Shown here one piece after another: positions 25,138-38,661 of a stretch of DNA of 64,000 bases. This DNA is from Stromatinia cepivora. Its lineage: Eukaryota; Ascomycota; Leotiomycetes; Helotiales; Sclerotiniaceae. The DNA lies in assembly GCA_014898415.1 (NCBI GenBank), contig RCTD01000013.1:1178001-1242000 (forward strand), read 5' to 3'. The translations under genes and the position numbers were made by a program. The notes under the pieces were generated by a model that was not told the origin of the DNA, searched no databases, and saw only the letters and a program-made list of their open reading frames with translations. The first letter of the stretch is position 1; each line of letters opens with the position of its first letter.

Positions 25138-27848
25138 AAGAGAGCAATAATGGCAGGAATGGGCCATACATTCGAGATGTGCGAGAGGTGGTAGACACTG
25201 AAAGAATAACACACTCCCACGATGGGAATACTTTACATCCAATTAAGTGCACACAGGTCATCAAATTTTCATACCCAACTCCTCTCAAACCTTTCCACTA
25301 ATATTTACATCCAAAGACTCTACTCTACTCCGGCTTCTACCTTTTGGTATAACCAAATCTTTCACGTTTCCGGCTTCTCTCTCGCGCTCGAAACCTTTCC
25401 TCCACCGGAAGATACTATCTAACTCCTCTACCCTCTCCTGTCCTACATACACCCATACACTCACAAATTCCGCTCTTCTTATTCTTGGGTATGCTTTTTT
25501 TGCAAGGATAAAGGACCACACAATCTGTTTCAAACAGAAAATTGTCGGCTCAGGAGTCCTATTTTTGTTCGTTCCAGGCAAAAGAGGATACTGTAGATGG
25601 ATCAAGAGAGGTCCATTCATGTCGTGGGTAATATGGAAGATGTTACTTGTGAGGGTGATGTGGCAAGATTTTTGGAGACGGGTTCAGATATATCACTGAA
25701 CTAGATCCTCAACCAAATGTGGGACTATAGAAAATTCATAGCATGAGATGAATATAAATATTGCTACGCCAGGGTGATCGAGGAGCCATTAGTTTGGCCC
25801 GGGGACTCTTGATGAAATCAAAAGAGGTCTTAACAGACGTTAAGTTTTGACTAAGCACCATGGTATACCCAGCCTTTTGTATTTAATGGTATACTGTATG
25901 CTTTGCCTTTCGATTATAAAGTCGTGGTTCTAAAATTATCAAGTGATCTAGGATCAGGTACCTCAACTTCTTTAACCATTCCCTCATTCCATTATACACT
26001 TATGTCCATATTCCGATTCCTGAATTGTCCTTTACTTTATATTCGTTCCAGGAGGTCATGATCACGGTTTTAGATTTGGGTTTAGGTTTAGGTTGATATT
26101 ATGACTATGGTTCAGATAGGGTGTAGTGGATATTTAGTGTTTTGAAGGAAGTCTATGATAAGTAGTCATGTATAGGCATTTTTGTTGAGGAGGTAACCTT
26201 ATGACCAGAGCCTGCGAAAGTCAAGTGCGAGAATACCTATGATGTGGATGATAAATCTCGATGGATCTTCTGGAGCCTCGAGTGCGCGTACTTTTCGAGC
26301 ATTGGGATGTATGAAGGGTATCAGAGATCGAGAGTACGTATAATATTTACTACTAGGTAGCCACAATTGTATATATATATATGTGCTCGATGAACGAAGA
26401 TAAGTGAGTTCAATGCATATGGATACATCCGAACTACATAATTCCCAGCTACTTATACTCCTGCATTCCTCCCTCCTGTGAGGCCGCCGATCTATCTATT
26501 CATCTACCTATCCTTCCTATCTATGCAATATCCATCGAAGTAGAACACAAGTTGTTCAGTTACTTTAACTTAAGAGAGCATCCTTTTTCTTTCCTTTTAT
26601 TCGCCTGAAATCACATGAACCTAACTTACCTAGGTAGTATATTAGGTATTTATCTATCTACAAGACATCTTTACTTCATCCAATCGATTCGATCATCTTT
26701 CTTCCACTTAAATTATTTCCACTCCACAACCACAATGCAAAACCAGTCCGGTTAGCCCTACCAATTTCAAACTCAGTAAAAAGTAAGATCTTACATAGGA
26801 TTCAAACGCACAGCTAAGTATCTGCAGAATCAGAAGTTCCTATATTAAGCTTAAGGCTGGGTACCCTTTCAACACCATATCTATATGCATATATACATAG
26901 ATACCCAGTCTGGAAAAAAGACTAATAGAGTTATAGGAGGGGCCTCGGAAAGGTGGCGGGGATACCTCTCTCTTTCTAGCTTCTGCTTTCAAAATAGACT
27001 GAAGATATCATCTCAATCATCATAGAATTTAGCACCACAGAATCAGCTCCTCTCTTCATTGCACCAGTTATGCGCAATACACGATCAACCAGATTCAAAC
27101 TTATAACTTAAAAATTCTATCCATCCCAGGAACTAATCCTTTATTTCAGGAGCTAGGTAGAATGGTAGTTCTTATTAATTCTGCAGATAATCTTCTACGA
27201 ATACTTCTCCCATTCAATCCTCAATCTATTCTCCTCTCTTCCTCAACTTCCCACATTTTCCTCAAATTTTCCTCCTACTCGCTCAGAAACAGTATTGAGT
27301 TATTGAGGTGGCGAATGAATAGAAAAATTATCTCACCTCCTTCATTCCCTTCTTTTCTTTTCTTCTTTTCTTCCTTTCTTCTTATTTGTTCACCCTAGGT
27401 ACCTAAGTATTGATTAATAGAAGATACAGATAGAGATGAATATTGCAGGTTTTCACGGATGATATGATATGATAGTAAGATTAATTTCCATAGTAAACTT
27501 TCCTTCGATTTAGTATTCTGGTGGTCTGGGATTATAGATAGATGACTAGGTATCTAACCTCTTGTTTTAAGACTCGTCCCAAGCTTCGTAAGTTGATCAC
27601 TGTATTCGTAGATCTATTTGTTTTTAATACAAATTCGAGTTATTCCAAATGCCCGGATCATGAATTGTTCTTAGCTAATACTTTTGTAAATCGTGCTATC
27701 GTGCCAGTGTGCCAGTGTACTCATTCGTATCCACGCATTATTCGTTACATCGTTTCATATCATCTTGACCATCATACCCATACCCATACCCATCATACCC
27801 ATACCCATCATACCCATCACAGCCATCTCCATGACTCTTCTCCTCACT
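25138..27848. other. Gene-poor region between convergent genes
   Basis: 2.7 kb with no supportable exon. Holds TA and CTAT-type simple repeats (26365-26385, 26490-26530), CCTAGGTA palindromes (26630, 27395) and a CATACC-type repeat at 27775-27815. Confidence 0.45.
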
Positions 27849-29359
27849 CTAAACAAAACTAAGTACCCTCTCAACCCCACACTCCCTACAGACACATTCA
27901 ACCTCATACTCCTCCCCTTTCCCCCTCGGTCCACAATCTACACATAAAATGCATTCTTTCTTCTTCTCCTCGTTCTCCTCCTCTGCATCGGCCTGCACCA
28001 CCCTTTCAACGATCCTCTCCACCACCCTCTCAACCTCAACCGGAACCCTAACTTCCCTAATCACCTCTCTAACCTCTACTTCTTTACTATTTCCCAACAT
28101 CCTAAGCACCCCCTCCCAAAACTCCCGATTCTCCATCATCACCCCCCAAAACCTATTTTTCAACTCCTCATCCCCCAAAAGCCCTTCTAATTCCTGTACC
28201 GCCGCTTCCACCAACGCATTTCTCAATCCGGGATTTTTATCCGTGGTTTTACTATAAATGCGTTTTATGGATGAGAAATAGATATCGAGGTTTGAGATTT
28301 GTGTGTTGAGTGTATGGCGGAAGGAGGCGGCGGCTAGGGTTTCCAAAGCGGGGATCTGGAGATGTACGGCTACGTAGAAGATTTGTTCGTGGAGGGGAAG
28401 GGAGTAGGAGGGTCCAGATAGGTAGGTGGAGGTTGAGGGGGAGGAATCGCCAGGGGGTGAGGGGAGTGAGTAGGCGGATGTGTAGAGGTATTCTATTAGG
28501 GCTGTGATGGAGTCGAGGGGAAAGGAGGAGAGGTTGAGGATACTGGGTTTGGAGGGGGTGCCGAACTGTGGTGTGAGGAGTTAGTGATATAAACGCGGGA
28601 AGTGGAGAGAATTAAGGGAGTTGAAAGGGGTTAGAGAAAGCAAGGCGAGGAAAAGAGAGAGAACTAACCATATTTCCAACTCCAATACTATCAATCATAT
28701 TCTCCAAAACCTCCGATTGTGAACACACAACCACTTTATGCGCATTCCAAACACGTACACCATGAAAGATCGTCAAGTCTGAAAATCGTCCTGTGAGTAG
28801 TGATCTATGAAATCATATTAGTTTGAGTTTCGCAACATCTATTCTGCCTTCAATCCCCGTCCCTTCCATATCCATTCTTGCCTTGAATACCGAAAGACGA
28901 CAGAGGAACGAACGAAACTCACGCTTTCAACGCCACAAGCGGCCCCTCCAAAACCACCCCATTAACCTCAAGTTCTGGTTCTCTTCCCCTAGATCCAACA
29001 GCACCAATCCCAACACCAACACCAAAACCATTACCCATCCCTCTATTCACACCCTCCGCATACCCAACAAACCCACCACCACCATCACCCTGACTCTGGC
29101 TTCTCACTCTCCTTGTGTCTATACTTTCATTCACATCCGCATTCAAACCTCCAACCCCACCACCACCCACCTCACCACCCCCTAAACTTCCAGCTCCAAC
29201 TCCAGCCACAACTCCAGCCCCCTCAAACGACGATGACATATTCACATTCATATTCCGCACCCCAAAACCTTCCCTAACAATCCTCGAATCTTGCACAAAT
29301 TGTTCGTCGAGAAGTTGTTCATCTACTTCCTGATTATTTTCTTTTTCTTTTTCTTCCAT
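27849..29359 (-). CDS. BTB/POZ domain protein
   Basis: Predicted protein-interaction adaptor; fungal BTB proteins often act as Cul3-linked or regulatory scaffolds, but no partner is shown here. Exons on the minus strand are 29359-28923, 28804-28669 and 28565-27849, giving 429 residues. A Gly/Val-rich, low-complexity first half (residues ~30-140) is followed by the BTB fold: LLTGRFSDLTIFHGVRVWNA, HKVVVCSQSEVLENMI and, across an intron, LDSITALIEYLYTSAY. Further on are EQIFYVAVHLQIPALETLA, a helical region, a Glu/Val-rich segment and a C-terminal Cys cluster, CILCVDCGP...CVCRECG, that could bind zinc. The start is the first ATG in frame. Introns are 118 and 103 nt with GTGAGT and GTTAGT donors. 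Confidence 0.82.
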
Positions 29360-30973
29360 CAAAATCGATCTCAACCTCAATCTAGATCTTGATCTTGATC
29401 TTGTTCTTTGGAATATTTCCGAATTTCTGATGTAGAAAAGGTGAATTTGAGTATTGAGATGAGCACCTGTAGGTATTTTTGCAAAGACGCAGACCCCGCG
29501 CTTTGTGGCCTGTTTGTGGTGGTGGGGAGAAGAAGAAGAAGAAGAAGTGTGAATAACAGCGCGTCTCTGATGAGTTTCTTGTATTTCCTGTTTAGTTATC
29601 TCGCGAATCTAAATTTGAAGAATCTTCGTAGTTTTGTTTTTGTTTTTTGTAGGTAATTCTAGGAAAAAAAGAATTTCCTCGTTTGCTTCAGTGACTCCAG
29701 TGACTCCAGTGACTCTGACGTTGAATCTGACTCTGAAGATGTAAATGTAAATAAGCCTGATTTTCCATTTCATTCCTAAACAACGCAGCTTAAAGAAATC
29801 CTAGGTAAATCTACTTTCACGCGTTATATGTACATGTACATGTACATATACATACATACTATGTAACATTACCTAGTCAAAGTATGAAGAAACCCAAACT
29901 CGCTTCTGCATTTTAACAAGGTAAGCTAGAGTGAATGATTTTATTTGAGAAGTTAGAGTAAAGGGAAAGAAGAGTTTCATGTTTACCTACCTAGTAAGTT
30001 CATGCTTCATGCTTCATGCTTCAAGCTTCAAACTTCAACAAACTAAATGCTTTCTTCCCAGGAAAGAAAATATGCATGTATGCACGTTACCGCAAATCTG
30101 AGTATTCCACGCAAATAAAGAAAATTTATGGAGATTTCATTTGGGCATGCAAGGCCGACCTAGTAGGTAGGCTGTAAGAATTTTAGAATATTCTTTTGAT
30201 TGAATCTGCATGTAGTATTCGTGAATTTAAATCCAGAGAAGGTAGAGATGGAAGGATACTGTACCATTATCCTAGTGGTAGAGTTTACTCGAAGAACTTG
30301 GATTTCGGAGAGGTTGGAGTATTTTGATATCTACTTTCAGTGAAATTGGGGAATTTGAAGACTTCTCTTGAGTTTAGAGACGAAGGATGGATTAGCAAAG
30401 TTCAAGAATGAGATGTTTGTTTGATAATTGTTCTTTTATTAGAACTTTATTACTATTTATAAGATCTTTAAATCTAAAGAGTATTAATTTTAAAAAATAA
30501 ATTCTATTTCAAATTTATATTTCTTGTAAAATATTATAATAATATAAATATATAAATAGACGAATTAAATATCATTGTTATTGAAATATAATAGATTGTA
30601 TGTAAGATATTAATTTAAAAAAAAGAAATATTTTTATATATATCAATATTTTAAATCAGAGTTGTTCATTTTCTATATATAATATGTTTTATTATTTAAT
30701 AAATTAAACGATTAAAAAGTCGAGTATCAATTTATTAACTCAAATACAATCAATTATACATTCATCCTAACCACACCAACCCCACATGTGTACCCCTTAA
30801 TCGCATCGACAATCCAAACAATAACCCAGACCTTCCATTCAAACCCTCATACCCTCATACCCTCATACCCTCATACCCTCATACCCTCATACCCTCATAC
30901 CCTCATACCCTCATACCCTCATACCCTCATACCCTCATACCCTCATACCCTCATACCCTCATACCCTCACCCC
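29360..30973. other. AT-rich spacer with tandem repeats
   Basis: Between two minus-strand genes. Contains a short gtgactcca repeat (29692-29717), a strongly AT-rich stretch (about 30430-30730) and the 8-bp minisatellite below. No coding exon supported. Confidence 0.5.
30843..30969. repeat. 8-bp minisatellite (ACCCTCAT), ~16 copies
   Basis: Fifteen perfect copies plus a partial one, directly abutting the 3' end of the DUF1295 gene (stop at 30974). The C-rich strand resembles a telomere-like sequence, but the 8-bp unit is not the fungal telomere repeat CCCTAA. Confidence 0.95.
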
Positions 30974-32265
30974 CTACAAAAAATTCCTCACCCCCCATTC
31001 CCCAAGGACACCCACCGCACCAGCCGCCACAACACTCCACAACCATCCATTATGTAATTCCTCCACCCCAGGCCAGACACTATTCTTCTCAATTTTATAC
31101 CCCCTAAAATCCTCCAATTTCTTCAAATCCTTCGCTTCATATCTCTCTTGTTGATTTTTCTCATTCTGTGTATCTCCTCCTACATATCTTAAAAATGCGT
31201 AGTTGGCGAGAGGAGCAAGAAGCATGAGGGGATGGAAAAGTCCGGCTCCGTAGAGGATGAGTGGGAAGGAGGTGTGGATTAGTGTGTCGCCTAGATAGCT
31301 GTGGTGTGGAGAGTTATGTTAGTGTGTGTTTGATTAATTATTGATGGGGTTTGAAGAGGGTGGAAGATTACTTACTTGGGATGCCGAACGATACTCCAGA
31401 TACCCTCTCTCAATAATCCCGCATTTTGGTTCTTCTTATGACTTTCCAACTGTAAATCCGCACCAGCTTCCAATACAAAACCAGTCGTAAAAAGAAAAAC
31501 ACCAGCCGCATTAGCGATTTTCCATCCAGGATTCCTAGGAAGTGGTTGAGTACCAATAAGAATCTCTGGAGCAGCAAGACACATCGTAAACGGAAGAGCA
31601 ATAATCGATTGAACGAGTGCTTCTGGCAAGAAAGTAGAAAACAAAGATTTATTCCAATAATCACCAGTTTTCGATTCAGAAGTATAGCGCGCGTCGTCTT
31701 TACCGCGAGATATGGCTCGAGCTGTTATGCGGTAGAAGAGACGGAGTGACCAGGTTGTTAAACCTGCCATGATTAATTTTTGGGGATACGCCATGTTTGT
31801 CCATGTTTCTGAGATATCAAAGTTATGGCGTTGGAGAGCGATGGTCCAGGAAGAGATGAGGGGACCCAGTGGCCAGAGAATATCTTTTAAGTCGAGACGG
31901 TTGGTTAATCGGGCGATGGTATAGGAGATGAGTGATAGAGTTGTATTAGTAGTTAAAGCTGGAAGAAAACTCCGTTGTAGTAGTCCAACTGCTGTAGCAT
32001 TAACCTGTGGATTCCATGGTGGAATAATAGATGCATTAGATGCAAAGCGATCTTGTTCAAAGACTGTAGCATTAGACGTATTATCTGTTGATGCCTTTCC
32101 TACAATCGTGAGTTAATCTAAATATTCTTTGTTGAAATAAGCAATGAAGCTGAGAGAAAACTTACCTAGACTCACGAAACTCCATTTCGATACCCTTTCC
32201 GTTACTTTCTCGGTAGGAATAGGATGACCTCCAAAATGAGAGGCTAGAGTATCTTGTTCGGCCAT
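30974..32265 (-). CDS. DUF1295 / steroid-reductase-like membrane protein
   Basis: Multi-pass membrane protein of the superfamily that includes 3-oxo-5-alpha-steroid 4-dehydrogenases and isoprenylcysteine methyltransferases. The actual substrate is unknown. Exons on the minus strand are 32265-32166, 32099-31376 and 31298-30974, giving 382 residues. The diagnostic C-terminal motif GIWSIVRHPNYLGD is split by the second intron (RHPN/YLGD). Hydrophobic segments include LFSTFLPEALVQSIIALPFT, WKIANAAGVFLFTTGFVLEA, LIHTSFPLILYGAGLFHPLM and a terminal WSVVAAGAVGVLGEW. The N-terminal ~80 residues are polar with several N-x-S/T sites. The stop codon lies only 4 bp from an 8-bp minisatellite, so repeat slippage could affect the 3' UTR. 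Confidence 0.83.
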
Positions 32266-32967
32266 ATTTAATACTCCATGTATTACCGTGATGATTGTGA
32301 TGGAAATTATGGGGTTGAAATACTTTACGTTGTCAAAGAGCTCATGTCCTCCATTTTAATAGACGTTGTTTCGATGACGTTATTTCTCCGCCTTCATCTA
32401 CTTCTCGGAGTTTCATTCCGTCAACGATAGCTGCTTACTTCATTCATGCAGATCATTTTATGAGTATGATTTTTTTATATAGAATTTTACATCATTCTCA
32501 TCGAAGAACATCGCATCGTTTTGTTAATTGTTCTCGTATGAATTTTCCAAATGAGAACATGAGATGAAATGAATTTGTGACATATTATGCTTAATATTGT
32601 ACAGTATTCTATGTAACTTTACGGCAGGCGAAAAGCTCGAGATGGTAGAAATGCAGCTTAGTCAGCCAACCCCCCCGACCCCTCCCAAATCATGCTGTTA
32701 TTTAGTTCTTGCAGGACCATTTTTGAATACCTAGTATCTATTTCAATGAATATATATCGATATGAAATTAATGGCAATCTACTTGGATATACCTCTGGGA
32801 ACAAAATAGAGCAATATGACATATGGCAAGAAGATGCTCCCAAGGATAGGTTCCTGGAATCACCCCATTCCGATCGTAAGTAGAAAGGAGATATAGGACA
32901 TGGACGCACTTTACTCCAGTAGTATATATTAAAATCATCAGATATAATCTCTAATCCAAGTGACCCT
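32266..32967. other. Intergenic spacer
   Basis: About 700 bp between two minus-strand genes: the promoter of the DUF1295 gene plus the 3' flank of the metal transporter. No exon supported. Confidence 0.45.
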
Positions 32968-34361
32968 CTACTCAACATCAATAACCTTATCTCTAACCCT
33001 CGCAACATCCTTCTCATCTCTACTCCCATCTCCCATCTCATCCTTCTTCCCCAAATCCCCCAACTCAACCTCCATATCACCATCACCATTTCCCATCCCT
33101 CTTCTCCCTACTCTCCCCTTCTCAACCCATCTCCTCCAAGGTCCATAAAGTAGCACACTCGCGCCTCCAAAAACTACAAAAGCACCACAGATTCCTCCAC
33201 CAATAACATCAAAATGATCACCTGTCGCGTTAACCCCATCCCAGAAGGGTCCTGTGGAGAAATTTGCAATGAGAGAAAGTAATTGGATGACTCCGATACA
33301 AATAGCTACCAGAACTGTTATGCCTGTTAGGACAATTGAGTAGTACAGAATTGCTATTGTATCGCGGGCAAGAGATGTGGATGTGTAAAGCGTCATCATT
33401 AGTGCGCCGTCGGTGGTGTCAATTAGACACATGCCAGCTATTACTTTTGTTAGTATTTCTACTTCAAGTATCCCATATGCCATTGTCCAGACTCTGGAAA
33501 AGGAAAAGTAAACCATACCGGTGAATAAAACGGGGAAAATTAATATTAGCCAAATATTAGTCCCTTTAGCACCTTGAACAGAAGCGATTCCAAGAACTGC
33601 AATCTCACTACTAGTATCGAAACCAAGTCCAAATAATACACCCAGCGGATACATTTTCCAAGGACGATCAATCACTTTAAAGACCTTTCTGAGAACTCTC
33701 ATCATGATTCCTCCACCTTCGAAACCTAATCCAGTCTCACCACCATCTCCACCGATTTCTTCTCTTAGAACTGCTCTCAATTTAACCACTAATCTCCATA
33801 AAATCCATGCATTTCCAATTCCAAGTAAAATCAATACACCAGCTGAAACACCCGTACCGATGATACCGCCTACATTTCGGAAGGAATTGAAACGTGATTC
33901 AAGAGCACCAGATGTGGCAGCAACGACGATGCAGGTTATGATTACGATTGTGGAGTGGCCTAACGAGAACCAAGTACCCACTGTTACTGGTTGAGATGTA
34001 TGAGGAGAACCAGAAGCGATTAGACGACGGGTCATGAGATCAATAGCGGATATGTGATCGGCATCGCTGGATTTAGATGAGTTTGGATTCTAAAGGGGGA
34101 AGATCACATGATTATGAGAGATTGTTGAGTGACAAAATTGATAACTTACAGAGCATGTCTTAAACCAAATGTATACGAAAGTACAGCAGATGAAGATAAA
34201 AGAGGATGAGAACGTAAAACGATAGAAACCACGACCCAAATAATGATATTAATGAGGACCAAAAGAGATATGATCCTAATGGCGGGGTAAGGAAGGAAGC
34301 GAATTTGAGGGGGGAGACGAGCAATTAAGGGATGAAGACATGTTGGTGGCCTAGGAGACAT
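32968..34361 (-). CDS. NiCoT-family nickel/cobalt transporter
   Basis: High-affinity Ni2+/Co2+ uptake permease of the HoxN/NixA type (compare S. pombe Nic1); it would supply nickel for urease. Exons on the minus strand are 34361-34150 and 34066-32968, giving 436 residues. The family signature in membrane segment II, RHALDADHI (HX4DH), is reconstituted only after splicing, because the 83-nt intron cuts it between RHA-L and DADHI. Further hallmarks are GTWFSLGHSTIV, LGFDTSSEIAVLG, LIFPVLFTGMVYF and CLIDTTDGALM. About eight hydrophobic segments are present. The C-terminal ~60 residues are hydrophilic and rich in Asp, Glu, Lys and Arg, so probably cytosolic. The start is the ATG giving MSPRPPTCLHP; longer N-terminal extensions lack a good start. 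Confidence 0.9.
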
Positions 34362-36297
<1,936 letters not shown>

Positions 36298-38661
36298 TTG
36301 TATCATATCTATCTTTATGACATGACTGGGATGAAGGAATGGGATTGGAGTTTGCCACAAATCTTGGCTGATATTTTAGCGTTAATCAAATGAAATGAAA
36401 AGCGAATTTTTCTTGAGGATTTCCCTAATATATGAATGAATTAACAATGTTGATTGGTGTATGATCTGAATCACTTGGGGTAAAAGTATCCATGAATTGA
36501 GAACACAATAGGTACTCCACTTCCTCTCCTCTCTCTGACCTGAATATAGACATTCCAACTTCTTTTCAGAAACAATAAATACCATTCATTACTTTCAATA
36601 CCCTTACATTCCCACATTCTTACATCTCCTCCATCTTCATGTACCATCACCATCACCATCACTATGACCATCTCATACTAAATACTTGCTACAGTAACCG
36701 TGCACAGATATTCGTCGGTTCTTGAAAACACACCAAAAACGATCATTTTATATCATTTATAATTCAATAAATTTCTTATTCAATATAATTATAATCAATC
36801 GAAAATCTGTATATAGATTTATTATATATTCAAAAATCTAAATTTGATATTTTTAATTCTTTAATAAAATTCTAATATAATTATTTTTAATCCCAAAAAA
36901 ATAAATGGAAAAAATTCTTCATTTTCGTTTATTTTATCAATAAATTTTAAGATTTCAATATTACTTTAATTTTATATAAATATATTACAATAAATGAATT
37001 TATTAAAAAAATGTTTTATTTAATTTTTAATAAAATTTAATTGGAAATACATAAAATAATATTAATATTTCATTGAATAAAATTCTACAAAATCATAAAA
37101 TACTTAATATAATTTTGATGAAAATAAAAAAAAATACTTTTTTAGAATTATAATTATTAATGAGATAGAAAGGTATTATATATATTATATATATATATTT
37201 TTCTTTATTAAAATGTTTATTTCGATTTCAAATATTTTTAATTTCGATATAAAAATATTGATTAATCAATTTAATAATCGATTTTGAAAAAGATGAGTTT
37301 ATAAAAGAATCCGAATAAAATCCGGCCGTCAAGTATAAGTGGACTAGTACTATACTTTTCTTTCAATTTACAAGTGAAAAGTCACAAGTCATAAAATAAA
37401 AATCAAAAGTCCAAAGTTAAAATTCCAAAGTCCAAAATCCAAAGTCCAAAGTTAGAAGTAAAAAATCAAATATCCAAAATTAAAAATCGATTGTTATATA
37501 TCAATAAGGTATAATAATGAATAATATATAATATAAGAGTTCTGATCCGGATTTATTATATACTAAACAAAATCACATCAAAATTAACGATTTTTCAATT
37601 TTTCAAATCCCTATTATTTAAATGAAAATTTAAAATAATTTATTAAAATCTATATTCGAAATTTATCAAATATTAAATAAAATATTTTTGTATAATTTTG
37701 TTTCGAAGTTATATATATTCGAAATCAAAAAAGCCAAAAAGTTTAAAAAAAATCGTTTATTTTATATAGAAAAAAATATTATATATTCGAAATTTTAAAA
37801 ATTTTATATTTTATATTAGTATAACTTTTGAACAAAAATTACAAAAAATAAAATATATTATATTTTATAATTCAATCATAATTAATTATTATATTTCAAA
37901 ATTTTAATTATTTTTATTTAATATTAAGAAAGTTATTTGATATTTAATTTTGTATGAGAAAATATGGTTTTTGTAGGGATTCTGTTACGAATTCGAATGG
38001 TGTGTGGTAAGTAGATTCCAGAATTCTTATAATGATGGATGTCTAATGATGGATGTGTAATAATGGATGTGTAATAATGGATGTGTAATAATGAATGTGT
38101 AATAATGAATGTGTAATGAGTATGAATAATGTAAATATTATTATATTATATTATTTCTTTTCTTTTTTCTTTTTTATTATTAGAGTAAATTGAAAGAGAG
38201 GTAGAGAGGGAGAGAGGGAGAGAAATAAAAAAAAAGAAAAAATATATATATATATATTTATACCGAAACCACAATCGCATATAAATATAATCTGCAGTTT
38301 TAACTTTTGGTCATTTTTCTATTCTATGAAAAGGTTTATTTATGGGAAAGAATATTTCTCCTCTATTTGCTATCTGCAATACAAAATGAGAAATGAAACG
38401 CCTGCTACACCATGTCTTTTTCTTGGTATCTATCTAGGTATCTACCCAGGTAGGTAGGTAGTTAAATCTTTATCTGGGTACCTAGCCATCCATCGTTTTA
38501 ACCATCTTTCCTTCTATCTATCTGTTCAACTTGAGTCATCTATCTATTGATTTCGTATATCCAGTCGTCGTGAGGTGAGATATCGTGGCGTGAAAAAAAA
38601 ACAAAAACATAACGTAGGATGTAAAGTACTTGAAATGAAAGACCACCGAAATTACCATATC
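36298..38661. other. AT-rich block between convergent genes
   Basis: From about 36720 to 38290 the sequence is extremely AT-rich (long runs of A/T, many TATATA) with no coding frame. It looks like a RIP-degraded or otherwise decayed stretch. It contains clusters of aaagtcc-type repeats (37400-37480) and the 14-bp repeat listed separately. Confidence 0.6.
38030..38118. repeat. 14-bp tandem repeat, ~6 copies
   Basis: Successive diverged copies of GTGTAATAATGGAT, with a G-to-A change in later copies, inside the AT-rich block. Confidence 0.85.

Noticed and set aside
30843..30969. Interstitial telomere
   Set aside because: The unit is ACCCTCAT (8 bp), not the CCCTAA repeat of filamentous fungi.
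30788..31057. Pro/His-rich open frame IPSYPHTL repeats
   Set aside because: An artefact of the 8-bp minisatellite, and it overlaps the DUF1295 gene's C-terminus on the other strand.
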